From Acidimicrobiaceae bacterium (GTDB lineage Bacteria; Actinomycetota; Acidimicrobiia; Acidimicrobiales; Poriferisodalaceae), in NCBI GenBank assembly GCA_026713105.1, contig JAPOPC010000064.1, positions 121,223 through 185,222 on the forward strand: a DNA stretch of 64,000 bases, given 5' to 3'. The notes under the pieces were generated by a model. That model was not told the DNA's origin. It ran no database searches and saw only the letters and a list, made by a program, of their open reading frames with translations. The translations under genes were made by a program, and so were the position numbers. Below, piece by piece: positions 32,820-41,198 of this stretch. Every line of letters starts with the position of its first letter. The first letter of the stretch is position 1.

Positions 32820-33606
32820 CGGACCAGGTGCGAGCGTCCGGATCGTCCCGGTCGAAGTAGCTGCGCACGGCGGTGCGAGAACTGTCGCTCTTGCCCATGT
32901 AACCGACGGCCACATGGTCGAGGTGGTTGATCGCCCGGCCCAGCGGCATCGCCTGTGCGTTGATCGACGCCTTCGACGACGTGACCGGCACCGGCGGCTG
33001 GTCGACGATCGCCGCAGCGAGGCGCTCCGCAGCGGGCACCAGTTCGTCGTCGCTGGACACCGTCTCGGTGAAGAACCCCCACGAGTCCAGCTCCTCCACG
33101 CCGTAGGTGCGCCCGAGAATCAGCATCTCCTTGGCACGATGCGGCCCCACCAGGTTCACCAGCGCCGGCACCGAGTGCCACGTCAGGTTGAAGCCGATGC
33201 TCACCTCGTTGAGGGTGAGGCTCATGGACGGGCTGCCGATGCGAAAATCGCACGCGGCGGGCAGCACCCCGCCCCCGCCGATCATGTAGCCGTGGCACAG
33301 GCAGATCGTCATTGCGTTGAGGTGCATCAGCGTGTCGTACATGCGGGCGCCCTGCTTGGAGCCGAGCATCGCGTCGAGGCTGGTGCCGCGCGCCTGCTTG
33401 AGATCGGCGCCCGAGGACAGGCTGCGACCTTCGCCGCGCACGATCGCCACCCGCACGCTGGGGTCCGCATCCAGCGCGAGACACGCAGCGTGAACATCAG
33501 CGACCAGCTGGGAGTTGACGGCGTTGTGCACCTCCGGCCGATTCAGCACGAGGTGCCGCACCGCCCCGTCGCCGTCCACCCGCACCGTCTCAAGTTCCAA
33601 CGACAT
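32812..33606 (-). CDS. Enoyl-CoA hydratase/isomerase family protein
   Basis: Crotonase-fold enzyme of 264 residues. Oxyanion-hole segments are LSSGADLKQ near residue 64 and CHGYMIGGGGVLPAACDF near 104-121, and the acidic residue in TLNEVSIGFN near 133 sits where catalysis occurs. C-terminal helices end in YFDRDDPDARTW. It hydrates or isomerises an acyl-CoA in fatty- or aromatic-acid breakdown. Followed with overlap by the cupredoxin-like gene on the same strand. Confidence 0.85.
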   Translation of the reverse strand: MSLELETVRVDGDGAVRHLVLNRPEVHNAVNSQLVADVHAACLALDADPSVRVAIVRGEGRSLSSGADLKQARGTSLDAMLGSKQGARMYDTLMHLNAMTICLCHGYMIGGGGVLPAACDFRIGSPSMSLTLNEVSIGFNLTWHSVPALVNLVGPHRAKEMLILGRTYGVEELDSWGFFTETVSSDDELVPAAERLAAAIVDQPPVPVTSSKASINAQAMPLGRAINHLDHVAVGYMGKSDSSRTAVRSYFDRDDPDARTWSDD

Positions 33607-33619
33607 CGCTGCTCTCCTG

Positions 33620-34669
33620 TCAGCCGGCTCCGAATCCTGCTCCCATCATGTCGCCAAAATCGCCGACGATCTCGTCCGCGGGTGGTGCCTCGATGGTGAT
33701 GTCCGCGCCGTAGTCGTAGAAGTCGAGGACGTTGGTGATGTCGAACAGGCTGGCGAACGCGTCCCCGAAGCTGTCCGATTCGTTCTCGTCGGAGTCGCCC
33801 ATGAGTTCTTCCATGACGGCTCCCAAGTCGAGGCTCATGCGCCTGATGAGGCCGTCACCGTCGATCCAGACGTCGAAGACGAGCTCGTCGGGACCGAAGT
33901 CCTCACCGAAGGGCAGGGCGCCCCCGGCGCCTTCGCCGAGCGAGGCGCTCGCTTGCGCCGCCAGGGCCGCTGCGTCGACGGTGAATCGAACGTGGGCAAC
34001 AGTCGACCCGTCAAGATTCTCCTGGCCGACGATCTCGGCGCCGGTCACGTGCTCGATCATGAATCTGTTGTCGTTGGGAAGCTGACACACACCCCCCATC
34101 GGCGTCCCGCCGGGAAGGGGTGAGGGGCATACGACTCCCATTTCGGCGGCCGCCGCCGGGTCCAGCGTGAACCAGCCTTCAGGCATCGCGCTGCCGACGA
34201 GACCTCGCATCTCCTCGGGGACTACGAACTGCAGATACTGAACGCCGTCGACGAACCGGATCTCGATTCCTGGACCCTCTCCGTCGGGTCCCGACATGTC
34301 CTGAAAGTGCATCGTTATCGAGAAGTTCTGGCTGCCGTCTGATTCGAAGTGCACGGCCACGCTCGCCATCTCGGCCATGTCCAAGCGCATGTCGCCGCGC
34401 ACGGACGGCACAGCGCTGTCCTCCAGGGCTGCGATGAGCAGGCCCATCGCATCTGTCGGAAGCGCGGCTGCGGTCGTCGGCGACGGTGCTGCTGTTGTGG
34501 GTGCCGCGGTGGTCGGGGGCGCTGCGGCGGTTGCCGGCGCAGCGGTCTCCTGCGTGGCGGCATCTTCCCCGTCCCCGTTGGTGGCGTCACCGCTGCAGGC
34601 AGCGGCGATCAGCGCCGCGGCCGCAATGGCTGCCGCGAGCCTCGCCTTGCGAGCCTTCACGTTCATCAT
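33620..34669 (-). CDS. Secreted lipoprotein (LppX/LprG-like architecture)
   Basis: A lipoprotein of about 349 residues. After MMNVKARKARLAAA comes a hydrophobic stretch with lipobox LIAAAC, then a Thr/Ala/Pro-rich linker of about 45 residues (repeated TTAAP-like units), then a beta-rich domain with MRLDMAEMASVAV, EGWFTLDPAAAAEMG and DGLIRRMSLDLG, a pattern seen in actinobacterial LppX/LprAFG-type lipid-binding lipoproteins. AAGGAG directly precedes two consecutive ATGs (34669, 34666) and a GTG at 34660, so the exact start is uncertain. Role probably lipid or glycolipid handling at the envelope; moderate confidence. Confidence 0.75.
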   Translation of the reverse strand: MMNVKARKARLAAAIAAAALIAAACSGDATNGDGEDAATQETAAPATAAAPPTTAAPTTAAPSPTTAAALPTDAMGLLIAALEDSAVPSVRGDMRLDMAEMASVAVHFESDGSQNFSITMHFQDMSGPDGEGPGIEIRFVDGVQYLQFVVPEEMRGLVGSAMPEGWFTLDPAAAAEMGVVCPSPLPGGTPMGGVCQLPNDNRFMIEHVTGAEIVGQENLDGSTVAHVRFTVDAAALAAQASASLGEGAGGALPFGEDFGPDELVFDVWIDGDGLIRRMSLDLGAVMEELMGDSDENESDSFGDAFASLFDITNVLDFYDYGADITIEAPPADEIVGDFGDMMGAGFGAG

Positions 34670-34820
34670 CTCCTTGCCGGTGCGGCGGCGCCGTCTGCCG
34701 GGCGCCACTGACACGAACCGGCCTGTGGCCAGTATCTCAGCAGTTCATGTCCGCGGCCGGTCACAAATTTCGCGGCATTGCCGATGGAACAGCGCCTCGT
34801 ACCGGCGTTGGCCAGCCGGG

Positions 34821-36023
34821 CTACAGGGGGTGGGGGCCTGGGTCCATGCCGAGGCGAGTGCGGCCGTAGGCCTCGCCGACCGTGTCGAGATCGGCGACTT
34901 GGTGCTGGGAGGCCATGGTGGCGTCGCGGAATGCCTGCTGCAGGCGGCTGCCGTCGAACACGGCTCGCCCGCCGGCTGCGGTGGTGACGCGGTCGAGGGC
35001 ACGGCGGCACAGCTCGATGGCGTAGCTGCCCTGGTACTTCGCCTGAGCTCGGAGCTCTTTGGAGTCGGCCCCGTCGGCGGCTTGGCGCAGCAGCTCGAGG
35101 GTGTCATCGATCAGCAGCTCGGCCGAACGCACTTCGGTGTTGGCCTCCGCCAGGCGCATATGCAGACCTGGGCGCTTGGACTTCGACGACCCCATGTAGC
35201 GGTCGTCCTGGACGCCGAAGCGCTCTGCGGCATCGTCGAGACCCGAACGGGCGAGCCCGAGTGCGGTGGCTGCGACGTGCACGGCCAGCCCGGGCAGGAT
35301 CGGCGTTCGGTAGACGCTGGTGCGGTGTCGGCTCGACCACGGCGAGCGGCCGCCGAGCAGATCGCCCGAGTCGATCGTGCGGTGCGTCGGCACGAAGGCC
35401 TGCTCCGCGACCACGTCGCACGAGCCGCTGCCGCGCAGGCCGATCGCATACCAGTTGTCGTCGACGGCGATGTCCTCGCGGGGAATGACCACATGCAGCA
35501 GGCGGGGGCGCTCGCCCTGTGCGAGCACTTGGGAGCCCAGCAGGAACCACTCGCCCCAGATAGCGCCGCTGGTGAACGGCCAGCGGCCGTCGATGAGCCA
35601 GCCGCCGTCGCACTCGGTCGCAGATCCGACCGGGGCCAGCGAGCCGGGCACGATCGCGTCGGGATCGGCCCCGTAGACCTCGTCCTGCAATTCCTCGGTC
35701 ATCGAGCCCAGCATCCAGCTGTGCCCGACGAGCACCATCAGCACCCACGCCGCGGCACCGTCGTACAGGGCGGCCTCGCGCACATTGGCGACCATGTCGG
35801 CGAATTCCCGCTCGTCGCCCCCGGCTCGCTCGGGCACGAGCAGGCGCAGCGCGCCTGAGTCGCGCAGTGCCCCCAGCGCTCCTTCGGCGAGACGACGGTG
35901 CTCCTCGTTCCAAGCTGCGTGGCTGGCCAGCACGGCACCGGTGCGCTCGTCGATGCGCAGATCCCGGCCCGAGCTGCCCGTCCCGTTCGAGCTATTCGAA
36001 CCCATCACTTCAGCAGCCGTCAT
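34821..36023 (-). CDS. Acyl-CoA-dehydrogenase-fold flavin monooxygenase (HsaA-like)
   Basis: A 400-residue protein of the acyl-CoA dehydrogenase fold, but closer to group D flavin-dependent hydroxylases (HsaA/HpaB-type or pigment hydroxylases). The central domain has DGGWLIDGRWPFTSGAIWGEWF, and the segment RGSGSCDVVAEQAFVPTHRT precedes the C-terminal helical domain; no clear dehydrogenase-type catalytic glutamate is seen. It probably hydroxylates an aromatic or CoA-linked substrate with reduced flavin from another protein. The ATG at 36023 has AGGA nine bases before it. Same strand as the neighbouring CoA-transferase. Confidence 0.78.
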   Translation of the reverse strand: MTAAEVMGSNSSNGTGSSGRDLRIDERTGAVLASHAAWNEEHRRLAEGALGALRDSGALRLLVPERAGGDEREFADMVANVREAALYDGAAAWVLMVLVGHSWMLGSMTEELQDEVYGADPDAIVPGSLAPVGSATECDGGWLIDGRWPFTSGAIWGEWFLLGSQVLAQGERPRLLHVVIPREDIAVDDNWYAIGLRGSGSCDVVAEQAFVPTHRTIDSGDLLGGRSPWSSRHRTSVYRTPILPGLAVHVAATALGLARSGLDDAAERFGVQDDRYMGSSKSKRPGLHMRLAEANTEVRSAELLIDDTLELLRQAADGADSKELRAQAKYQGSYAIELCRRALDRVTTAAGGRAVFDGSRLQQAFRDATMASQHQVADLDTVGEAYGRTRLGMDPGPHPL

Positions 36024-36112
36024 CTCACTATTCCTACTGCACTTCGCACGACGACTTCCCAAGACGACTGCCTGGATCGGCTCGTTGGTTCGCTGTGCTG
36101 GGATGGCCGCCC

Positions 36113-37333
36113 TTACTGCACTATTCCGGCGGAGCGGAGTTCGGCGATGCTGTCGGGTGTCCTGCCGAGCTCGGCGAGGATCACGTCGGTGTCGGCGGCG
36201 CGCTCGACGGCGGGACGCAGCTCGGGCGTGCCGGCGGCGAAGAGCGCTGCGGGGCGGTTCTGGCGGATCCGGCCGACGATGGGGTGGTCGACCTCGCGGA
36301 TCACCCCCGTGTGCTGCACCTGGGCGTCGTTCGCGACCTCGTCGGGCCGCAGCGCCGGCGCAACGGGCACGTCGGCTGCGATGAGGCGCTCGACGACGAC
36401 GTCGCGGGCCACATCGGCCACCACGTCGCCGAGCGCGTCGAGCATCTCGCTGAAATGAGCGGCCCGTGACCCCGCTTCAGCGAAACGAGGGTCGCTCAGC
36501 AGGTCGGGCCGGTCGAACGCATCGGCCACGCCCTTCCATTGCCCGTCAGTGAGCGGCATGACCGCCACATGGCCGTCCCGACAGCGCAGCAGCTTGTAGC
36601 CGTACAGCGGGTTGGGCCGGTGGTCGGCGTCGTCGGCCAGCACGACCTGCTCCATCATCGAGTCGGGCCACATGAAGCTGACTGCGGCGTCCAGCAGGGA
36701 CAGCTCGACGTGCTCGCCCTCACCGGTCCGCTCTCGATTGAACAGCGCTGCACACACCGCCTGGGTCCACGTGAGCGAGGTGACCTTGTCGGGGACGAAG
36801 CTCCTCACGAACTGCGGTTCGTCGTCGCCGCCCTGCACGGCGGCGATCCCGGTCCAAGCCTGGATGACGGCATCGTAGGCAGGCCGGTTCGAGTACGGCC
36901 CGTCGCGGCCGAAGCCGCTGATCGACACGTAGATGATGTTCGGGTTGCGCTTGCGCAGGTCGGCCTCGCCGATGCCGAGCCGTTCAGCGACGCCAGGGCG
37001 GTACGCCTGCACGAACACATCGGCAGTCGCCAGCAGGTCAGCCATGACCTCCCGGCCCGCTTCGGAGGCGATGTCCATGCACAGCGACCGCTTGCCGGCA
37101 TTCAGATTGGCGAACCAGCCCGACATGCCGCCCCGACTCGACCCAAACATGCGCAGCGGGTCGCCGACGACCATGTCCTCGACTTTGATCACCTCGGCAC
37201 CCTGAGAGGCCAGCAGGTGCGTGCCGCCGGGCGCAGCAATGAAGGTGGCGATTTCGACAACGCGAATGCCGGCGAGCGGTCCGGCGCCGCTGGGGTGCTG
37301 CGCGTCAGTCTGCACTCGGTCTCGTGCCTCCAT
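36113..37333 (-). CDS. CaiB/BaiF family (class III) CoA-transferase
   Basis: CoA-transferase of 406 residues of the formyl-CoA transferase/CaiB type. N-terminal GIRVVEIATFIAAPGGTHLL and GAEVIKVEDMVVGDPLR bind CoA, followed by LNAGKRSLCMDIAS, IIYVSISGFGRDGPYSNRP and GEGEHVELSLLDAAV, all family signatures. It would move CoA between a donor thioester and a carboxylic acid, activating a substrate for the nearby acyl-CoA enzymes. The family includes carnitine CoA-transferase, of interest given the butyrobetaine-type oxygenase upstream, but the substrate is open. Confidence 0.87.
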   Translation of the reverse strand: MEARDRVQTDAQHPSGAGPLAGIRVVEIATFIAAPGGTHLLASQGAEVIKVEDMVVGDPLRMFGSSRGGMSGWFANLNAGKRSLCMDIASEAGREVMADLLATADVFVQAYRPGVAERLGIGEADLRKRNPNIIYVSISGFGRDGPYSNRPAYDAVIQAWTGIAAVQGGDDEPQFVRSFVPDKVTSLTWTQAVCAALFNRERTGEGEHVELSLLDAAVSFMWPDSMMEQVVLADDADHRPNPLYGYKLLRCRDGHVAVMPLTDGQWKGVADAFDRPDLLSDPRFAEAGSRAAHFSEMLDALGDVVADVARDVVVERLIAADVPVAPALRPDEVANDAQVQHTGVIREVDHPIVGRIRQNRPAALFAAGTPELRPAVERAADTDVILAELGRTPDSIAELRSAGIVQ

Positions 37334-37345
37334 GTATGCCTGCGC

Positions 37346-37759
37346 CTAGGGGAAGCAAGAGCCGTTGCGGATCTTGCTCGGCATCCAGCCGAAGATTGAC
37401 GCGCCCCTTCCCCCGAAGGCCGTGAAGCCGCCGAGAGCCGACAGGCCGACCGAGTTCGCGCCGCCGAACGAGACGATCCCGATGCTGTTGAAGCCGCCGA
37501 TGCTGATCACGCCGATCGAGTTGGCGCCGCCGATCGTGACGATGCCGATCGCATTCCACCCGCCGATCGCCACAATCCCGATGGCGTTGTGCGTTCCAAT
37601 GGCAATGCCGAGGCTGGTCTCGGATCTTGCGACGTTGTCGAGGGCACCCCACTGCGTCAGCAGGAACATCAGGGCAACGCCTCCGAAAACGGCGAGCGCC
37701 CACACCATGGTGGCGCCTGCCGGCGAGAATCGGTCTTGGCCGTCCGCGGGAAGTGTCAT
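37346..37759 (-). CDS. Membrane protein with GG-x-N-x-I-G decapeptide repeats
   Basis: A 137-residue protein with one N-terminal transmembrane segment (VWALAVFGGVALMFLLTQW) followed by at least five near-perfect 10-residue units: AIGIVAIGGW, AIGIVTIGGA, SIGVISIGGF, SIGIVSFGGA and SVGLSALGGF, each separated by asparagine (or threonine at the last unit). The regular small-residue/isoleucine pattern predicts a narrow beta-solenoid or stacked glycine-rich sheet. I do not recognise a characterised family. It ends 12 bases before the CoA-transferase start on the same strand. Exposure outside the membrane is inferred from the single anchor. Confidence 0.75.
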   Translation of the reverse strand: MTLPADGQDRFSPAGATMVWALAVFGGVALMFLLTQWGALDNVARSETSLGIAIGTHNAIGIVAIGGWNAIGIVTIGGANSIGVISIGGFNSIGIVSFGGANSVGLSALGGFTAFGGRGASIFGWMPSKIRNGSCFP

Positions 37760-37915
37760 CGCGGCCTCCCTGTTCTCAAACCGCCGGCCGCTGCGAACCT
37801 ACTCCCCCGGCCCGAAGCCGACTGATCCACCGGGCGGGTGCTCGGTTCATGGTGCCCTCAATGTGCAGCCCCGGCCTCCTCGGCGCCGTTGTCATCGATG
37901 GGCAAAGCTGGCGAG

Positions 37916-39019
37916 ATGAACATCCTCGTCATCGGGGGCACGGGTCCGACCGGGCCCCACATTGTGAACGGTCTTGTTGACCGCGGTCACACCGTCACGA
38001 TCCTGCACACGGGACGCCACGAGGTGGACACCATTCCTGCGCACCTCGAGCACATCCACACCGATCCGTTCGACGAGGACGCGTTCCGGTCTTCGATCGA
38101 GGGCCGCACGTTCGACGTCGTCTTCGCCATGTACGGGCGGCTTCGGTCGATCGTCAAGGTGCTCGAAGGCCGGACACCACGGTTGTTCTCGATCGGCGGC
38201 GTGCCCGTGTACAGCGGATTCTCTGAGCCTGCGATCGAGTTCCCCGAAGGCATGCCCGTTCCCACCCACGAGAATGGCCGGCTGATCAGTGACGAGCGCT
38301 CGGGGCCCAAGCCGCTCAAGATCGCCGAGTCCGAGGAGCTGACCTTCTCGCTGCACCCCGACGCCACTCACTTCCGGTACCCCTACATCTACGGACCCAA
38401 CCAGGTGCTGCCCCGTGAATGGACGCTGGTCAAGCGGGCTCTGGACGGCCGGCGCCAGATCATCGTGCCCGACGGCGGCCTCACGGTGATGACGTCGGCG
38501 TTTGTCGAGAACGCCACATCGGCAGTGCTGCTGGCGGTGGATCACATCGATAGCTCGGCGGGCGAGATCTACAACGTGGGCGACGATCTGCAGTTCACCT
38601 ACGCGCAGATCGCGCAGATCGTCGGCGACGAGCTCGGCAGCCCATTCGAGCTCGTCTCGGTGCCGTGGGCGCTGGCAGCGACTGCCGGCCCGTTCATTCA
38701 CAATCACTCGTCGACGCATCGCATCCTCAGCACCGAGAAGATCCGCCAGCAGCTTGGCTACCGCGACCACGTGCACCCCGAAGAAGGGATGCGACGCACG
38801 GTGCGCTGGCAGGCGGAGCACCTGCCCGGCAACGAGGATGTGGCCGCTCGGCTGCAGGATCCGTTCGACTACGCCGCCGAGGACGCCCTGATCGCCGCGA
38901 CAGAGCGCTATGCGAGCGACGTCGGCCGCATCGAGTGGGAGCACACGCCGGGCTGGAGCTTCGGCTACTACGGACCGCACGAGAATCCCGGAGGGCGCCG
39001 CGGGAGCTTCCGGGCCTGA
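37916..39019 (+). CDS. NAD-dependent epimerase/dehydratase family protein
   Basis: Extended SDR-like protein of 367 residues. The N-terminal MNILVIGGTGPTGPHIVNGL is a G-x2-G-x2-G Rossmann motif; HFRYPYIYGPNQVLPREW and AGEIYNVGDDLQFTYAQIAQ are typical of nucleotide-sugar epimerase-like proteins. The usual Y-x3-K is not evident, so this is an atypical member that may bind NAD(P) without classical catalysis. The ATG at 37916 opens the Rossmann strand; the frame upstream to 37838 is not conserved. Confidence 0.8.
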   Translation: MNILVIGGTGPTGPHIVNGLVDRGHTVTILHTGRHEVDTIPAHLEHIHTDPFDEDAFRSSIEGRTFDVVFAMYGRLRSIVKVLEGRTPRLFSIGGVPVYSGFSEPAIEFPEGMPVPTHENGRLISDERSGPKPLKIAESEELTFSLHPDATHFRYPYIYGPNQVLPREWTLVKRALDGRRQIIVPDGGLTVMTSAFVENATSAVLLAVDHIDSSAGEIYNVGDDLQFTYAQIAQIVGDELGSPFELVSVPWALAATAGPFIHNHSSTHRILSTEKIRQQLGYRDHVHPEEGMRRTVRWQAEHLPGNEDVAARLQDPFDYAAEDALIAATERYASDVGRIEWEHTPGWSFGYYGPHENPGGRRGSFRA

Positions 39020-39141
39020 GAGGTGCGAGGACGCATGCCGCCATTGCAACAGGCAGAGTCCTAGTTCAGGCTCCCGACGTCGATTGACGGCGGCGGGGGC
39101 GGGGCACGGGCGGCGCGGCGGGCCGCCATACGATCGACGCG

Positions 39142-41076
39142 ATGAACGGCGACGACGGGGGATCGGGGGCTCACTGGATCCAGTGGGCCGGCGCGCTCAT
39201 CGTTGTCGGCGCCCTGGTCGTGCTTGGTTCGACATGGCTGTTCGGCAGCGGTGACGAGCGTGAGGAGTCTGAGGCCGACAGCACCGAGGTCACCGCGTCT
39301 GCGGCGGCCACGACTCCGACCGCTGAAACTCCGATCGACGAGCCCGTCGGCAGTGCCGAGACTGCACCGATCACAGTGCCGACAAGTACCGAAGATGCCG
39401 CTGACGACGTGGAAGTCGACGCCGAGGAGGTCCTCGTAGGCGACGTCGAGGAGGCCGTCGAAGACGAGACCCCCGACGGTGCGGGCGCTCCGGCCACAAC
39501 GGACGCACCGCTCGAACGCTTCGTGAACGTCGCCGCGAGCGGCAGCCATTCGTGCGCGATACGCGACGACAGAGCCCTGGTGTGCTGGGGCAGCAACGTC
39601 ACTGGTCAAGCTGAACCGCCCGAGGGCGAATTCACTGATGTCGCCGTCGGCGAATCACACTCGTGCGCGGTGCGCACCGACGGCACCGTGGCCTGCTGGG
39701 GCTCCAACGACTCAAGCGAGTCCGATCCGCATCCGGGTGAGTACACCGCCGTGACGGCCGGCGACGCGTACACGTGCGGCCTCATGACCAACCGCACGCT
39801 GCGGTGCTGGGGCGAGAATCGGTATGGACAAACGAATCCGCCCGCCGGCGAGTTCACCGGAGTGTCGGCCGGCTCGTACCACGCCTGCGGTGTGCGCACC
39901 GACGACTCCTTGGCCTGCTGGGGTTGGAACGCCTCGGATCGTGCGTCGCCGCCTGATGGCGCCTTCCTCGAGGTCTCGGCGGGCAACGTGCACAGTTGCG
40001 GGGTGCGCAGCGACGCCACGCTGGCGTGCTGGGGGTTCGGAGGCCTCGGGCGCACCACGAGTCCCGGCGGCAGTTACACGGCGGTCTCTGCCGGCTCGCT
40101 GACCTCGTGTGCGCTGCGAGTCACCGGCGGTGTCCGGTGCTGGGGCGCCAACGAGAGCGGCGAAGGAGACCCGCCGTCGACCCCGTTTCGCTCCGTGTCG
40201 ACCTACGGCTTGACGTCTTGCGGGATCGCGACCGACGGCGTCCTCATCTGTTGGGGCCACGACCTGAGCGAGCTGACCTCGGCGCCCACCGGCGCCTTCG
40301 ACACAGTGGCCAGCGGGTTCGGGCATTCCTGCGCTGTCCGCACCGACGAACCTGTCACATGCTGGGGCGCAGACCTGTGGGGACGGGCGTCGCCGCCCGC
40401 CGGGAATTTCTGGGATGTGTCCGCCAGCGGTCTGTATTCGTGCGGAGTGCGCTCAAGTGGCGCTGCCGCCTGCTGGGGGCGCGGCAACTACGGATCCAGC
40501 GAGCCGCCGGGGGGCAGCCTCAACTCGGTGACGGCCGGTCTGGAACACGCTTGCGGGATCCTCGAGGACCAGAGCGTGGCCTGCTGGGGCGACAACCGGT
40601 ACGGGCAGACTGACACACCGCCGGGCACCTTCGTCAAGGTGTCGGCAGGCGGTCACTTCTCGTGCGGGTCGCGTCACGACAGAAAGGTCGTCTGCTGGGG
40701 GGACGACGGTTTCGGGCAGACCACGGTGCCCGACGGTGAATATCTCGGCGTCGCCGCCGGCTGGGCGACCGCCTGCGCCACCGGCCTCGACGGCTCGCTC
40801 ACCTGCTGGGGCCGAAACGACGTCGGCCAAGCAGAGCCTCCGGCGGGCGGCTTTCTGTATGTCTCGATGCAACAGGACTACGGATGCGGAGTTCGGACCA
40901 ACGGTGCGATTCAGTGCTGGGGCGATGTGACCGAGGCCGACATGGCGGTGCCTGACGGCCCGTTCGCGCAGGTTTCGGTGGGCTGGCAGCATGCGTGCGG
41001 CCTGCGGCGCGATGACACAGTGGCTTGCTGGCTGACACAGGCTGTGCCGACGCCGGAATTCGTCGTCCAGCCTTGA
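39142..41076 (+). CDS. Membrane-anchored RCC1-like beta-propeller repeat protein
   Basis: A 644-residue protein with a single transmembrane segment (WAGALIVVGALVVLGSTWLF), an acidic Thr/Glu-rich stalk to about residue 125, and then 14 repeats of about 36-39 residues with the pattern F-x2-V-S-A-G, H-S-C-x-V-R, D-x-x-V-x-C-W-G-x-N, G-Q and P-P-x-G. Each repeat carries two cysteines, one in the HSC segment and one in CWG, consistent with disulfides in an exported protein; the final unit reads CWLTQ. Two stacked seven-bladed propellers would fit 14 units. A surface binding or adhesion role is inferred. Confidence 0.82.
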   Translation: MNGDDGGSGAHWIQWAGALIVVGALVVLGSTWLFGSGDEREESEADSTEVTASAAATTPTAETPIDEPVGSAETAPITVPTSTEDAADDVEVDAEEVLVGDVEEAVEDETPDGAGAPATTDAPLERFVNVAASGSHSCAIRDDRALVCWGSNVTGQAEPPEGEFTDVAVGESHSCAVRTDGTVACWGSNDSSESDPHPGEYTAVTAGDAYTCGLMTNRTLRCWGENRYGQTNPPAGEFTGVSAGSYHACGVRTDDSLACWGWNASDRASPPDGAFLEVSAGNVHSCGVRSDATLACWGFGGLGRTTSPGGSYTAVSAGSLTSCALRVTGGVRCWGANESGEGDPPSTPFRSVSTYGLTSCGIATDGVLICWGHDLSELTSAPTGAFDTVASGFGHSCAVRTDEPVTCWGADLWGRASPPAGNFWDVSASGLYSCGVRSSGAAACWGRGNYGSSEPPGGSLNSVTAGLEHACGILEDQSVACWGDNRYGQTDTPPGTFVKVSAGGHFSCGSRHDRKVVCWGDDGFGQTTVPDGEYLGVAAGWATACATGLDGSLTCWGRNDVGQAEPPAGGFLYVSMQQDYGCGVRTNGAIQCWGDVTEADMAVPDGPFAQVSVGWQHACGLRRDDTVACWLTQAVPTPEFVVQP

Positions 41077-41198
41077 ACCGGCTGGTGCCGGAGGCTGACG
41101 TTGCTCGGCCATGCCGCGCGCTGGCCCGCAGCGCAGAACGCGTCATGGGGCGCGAGACTGCGCGCTGCAATTCCTGAGGGCAGGTATGTGGGGGAAGC

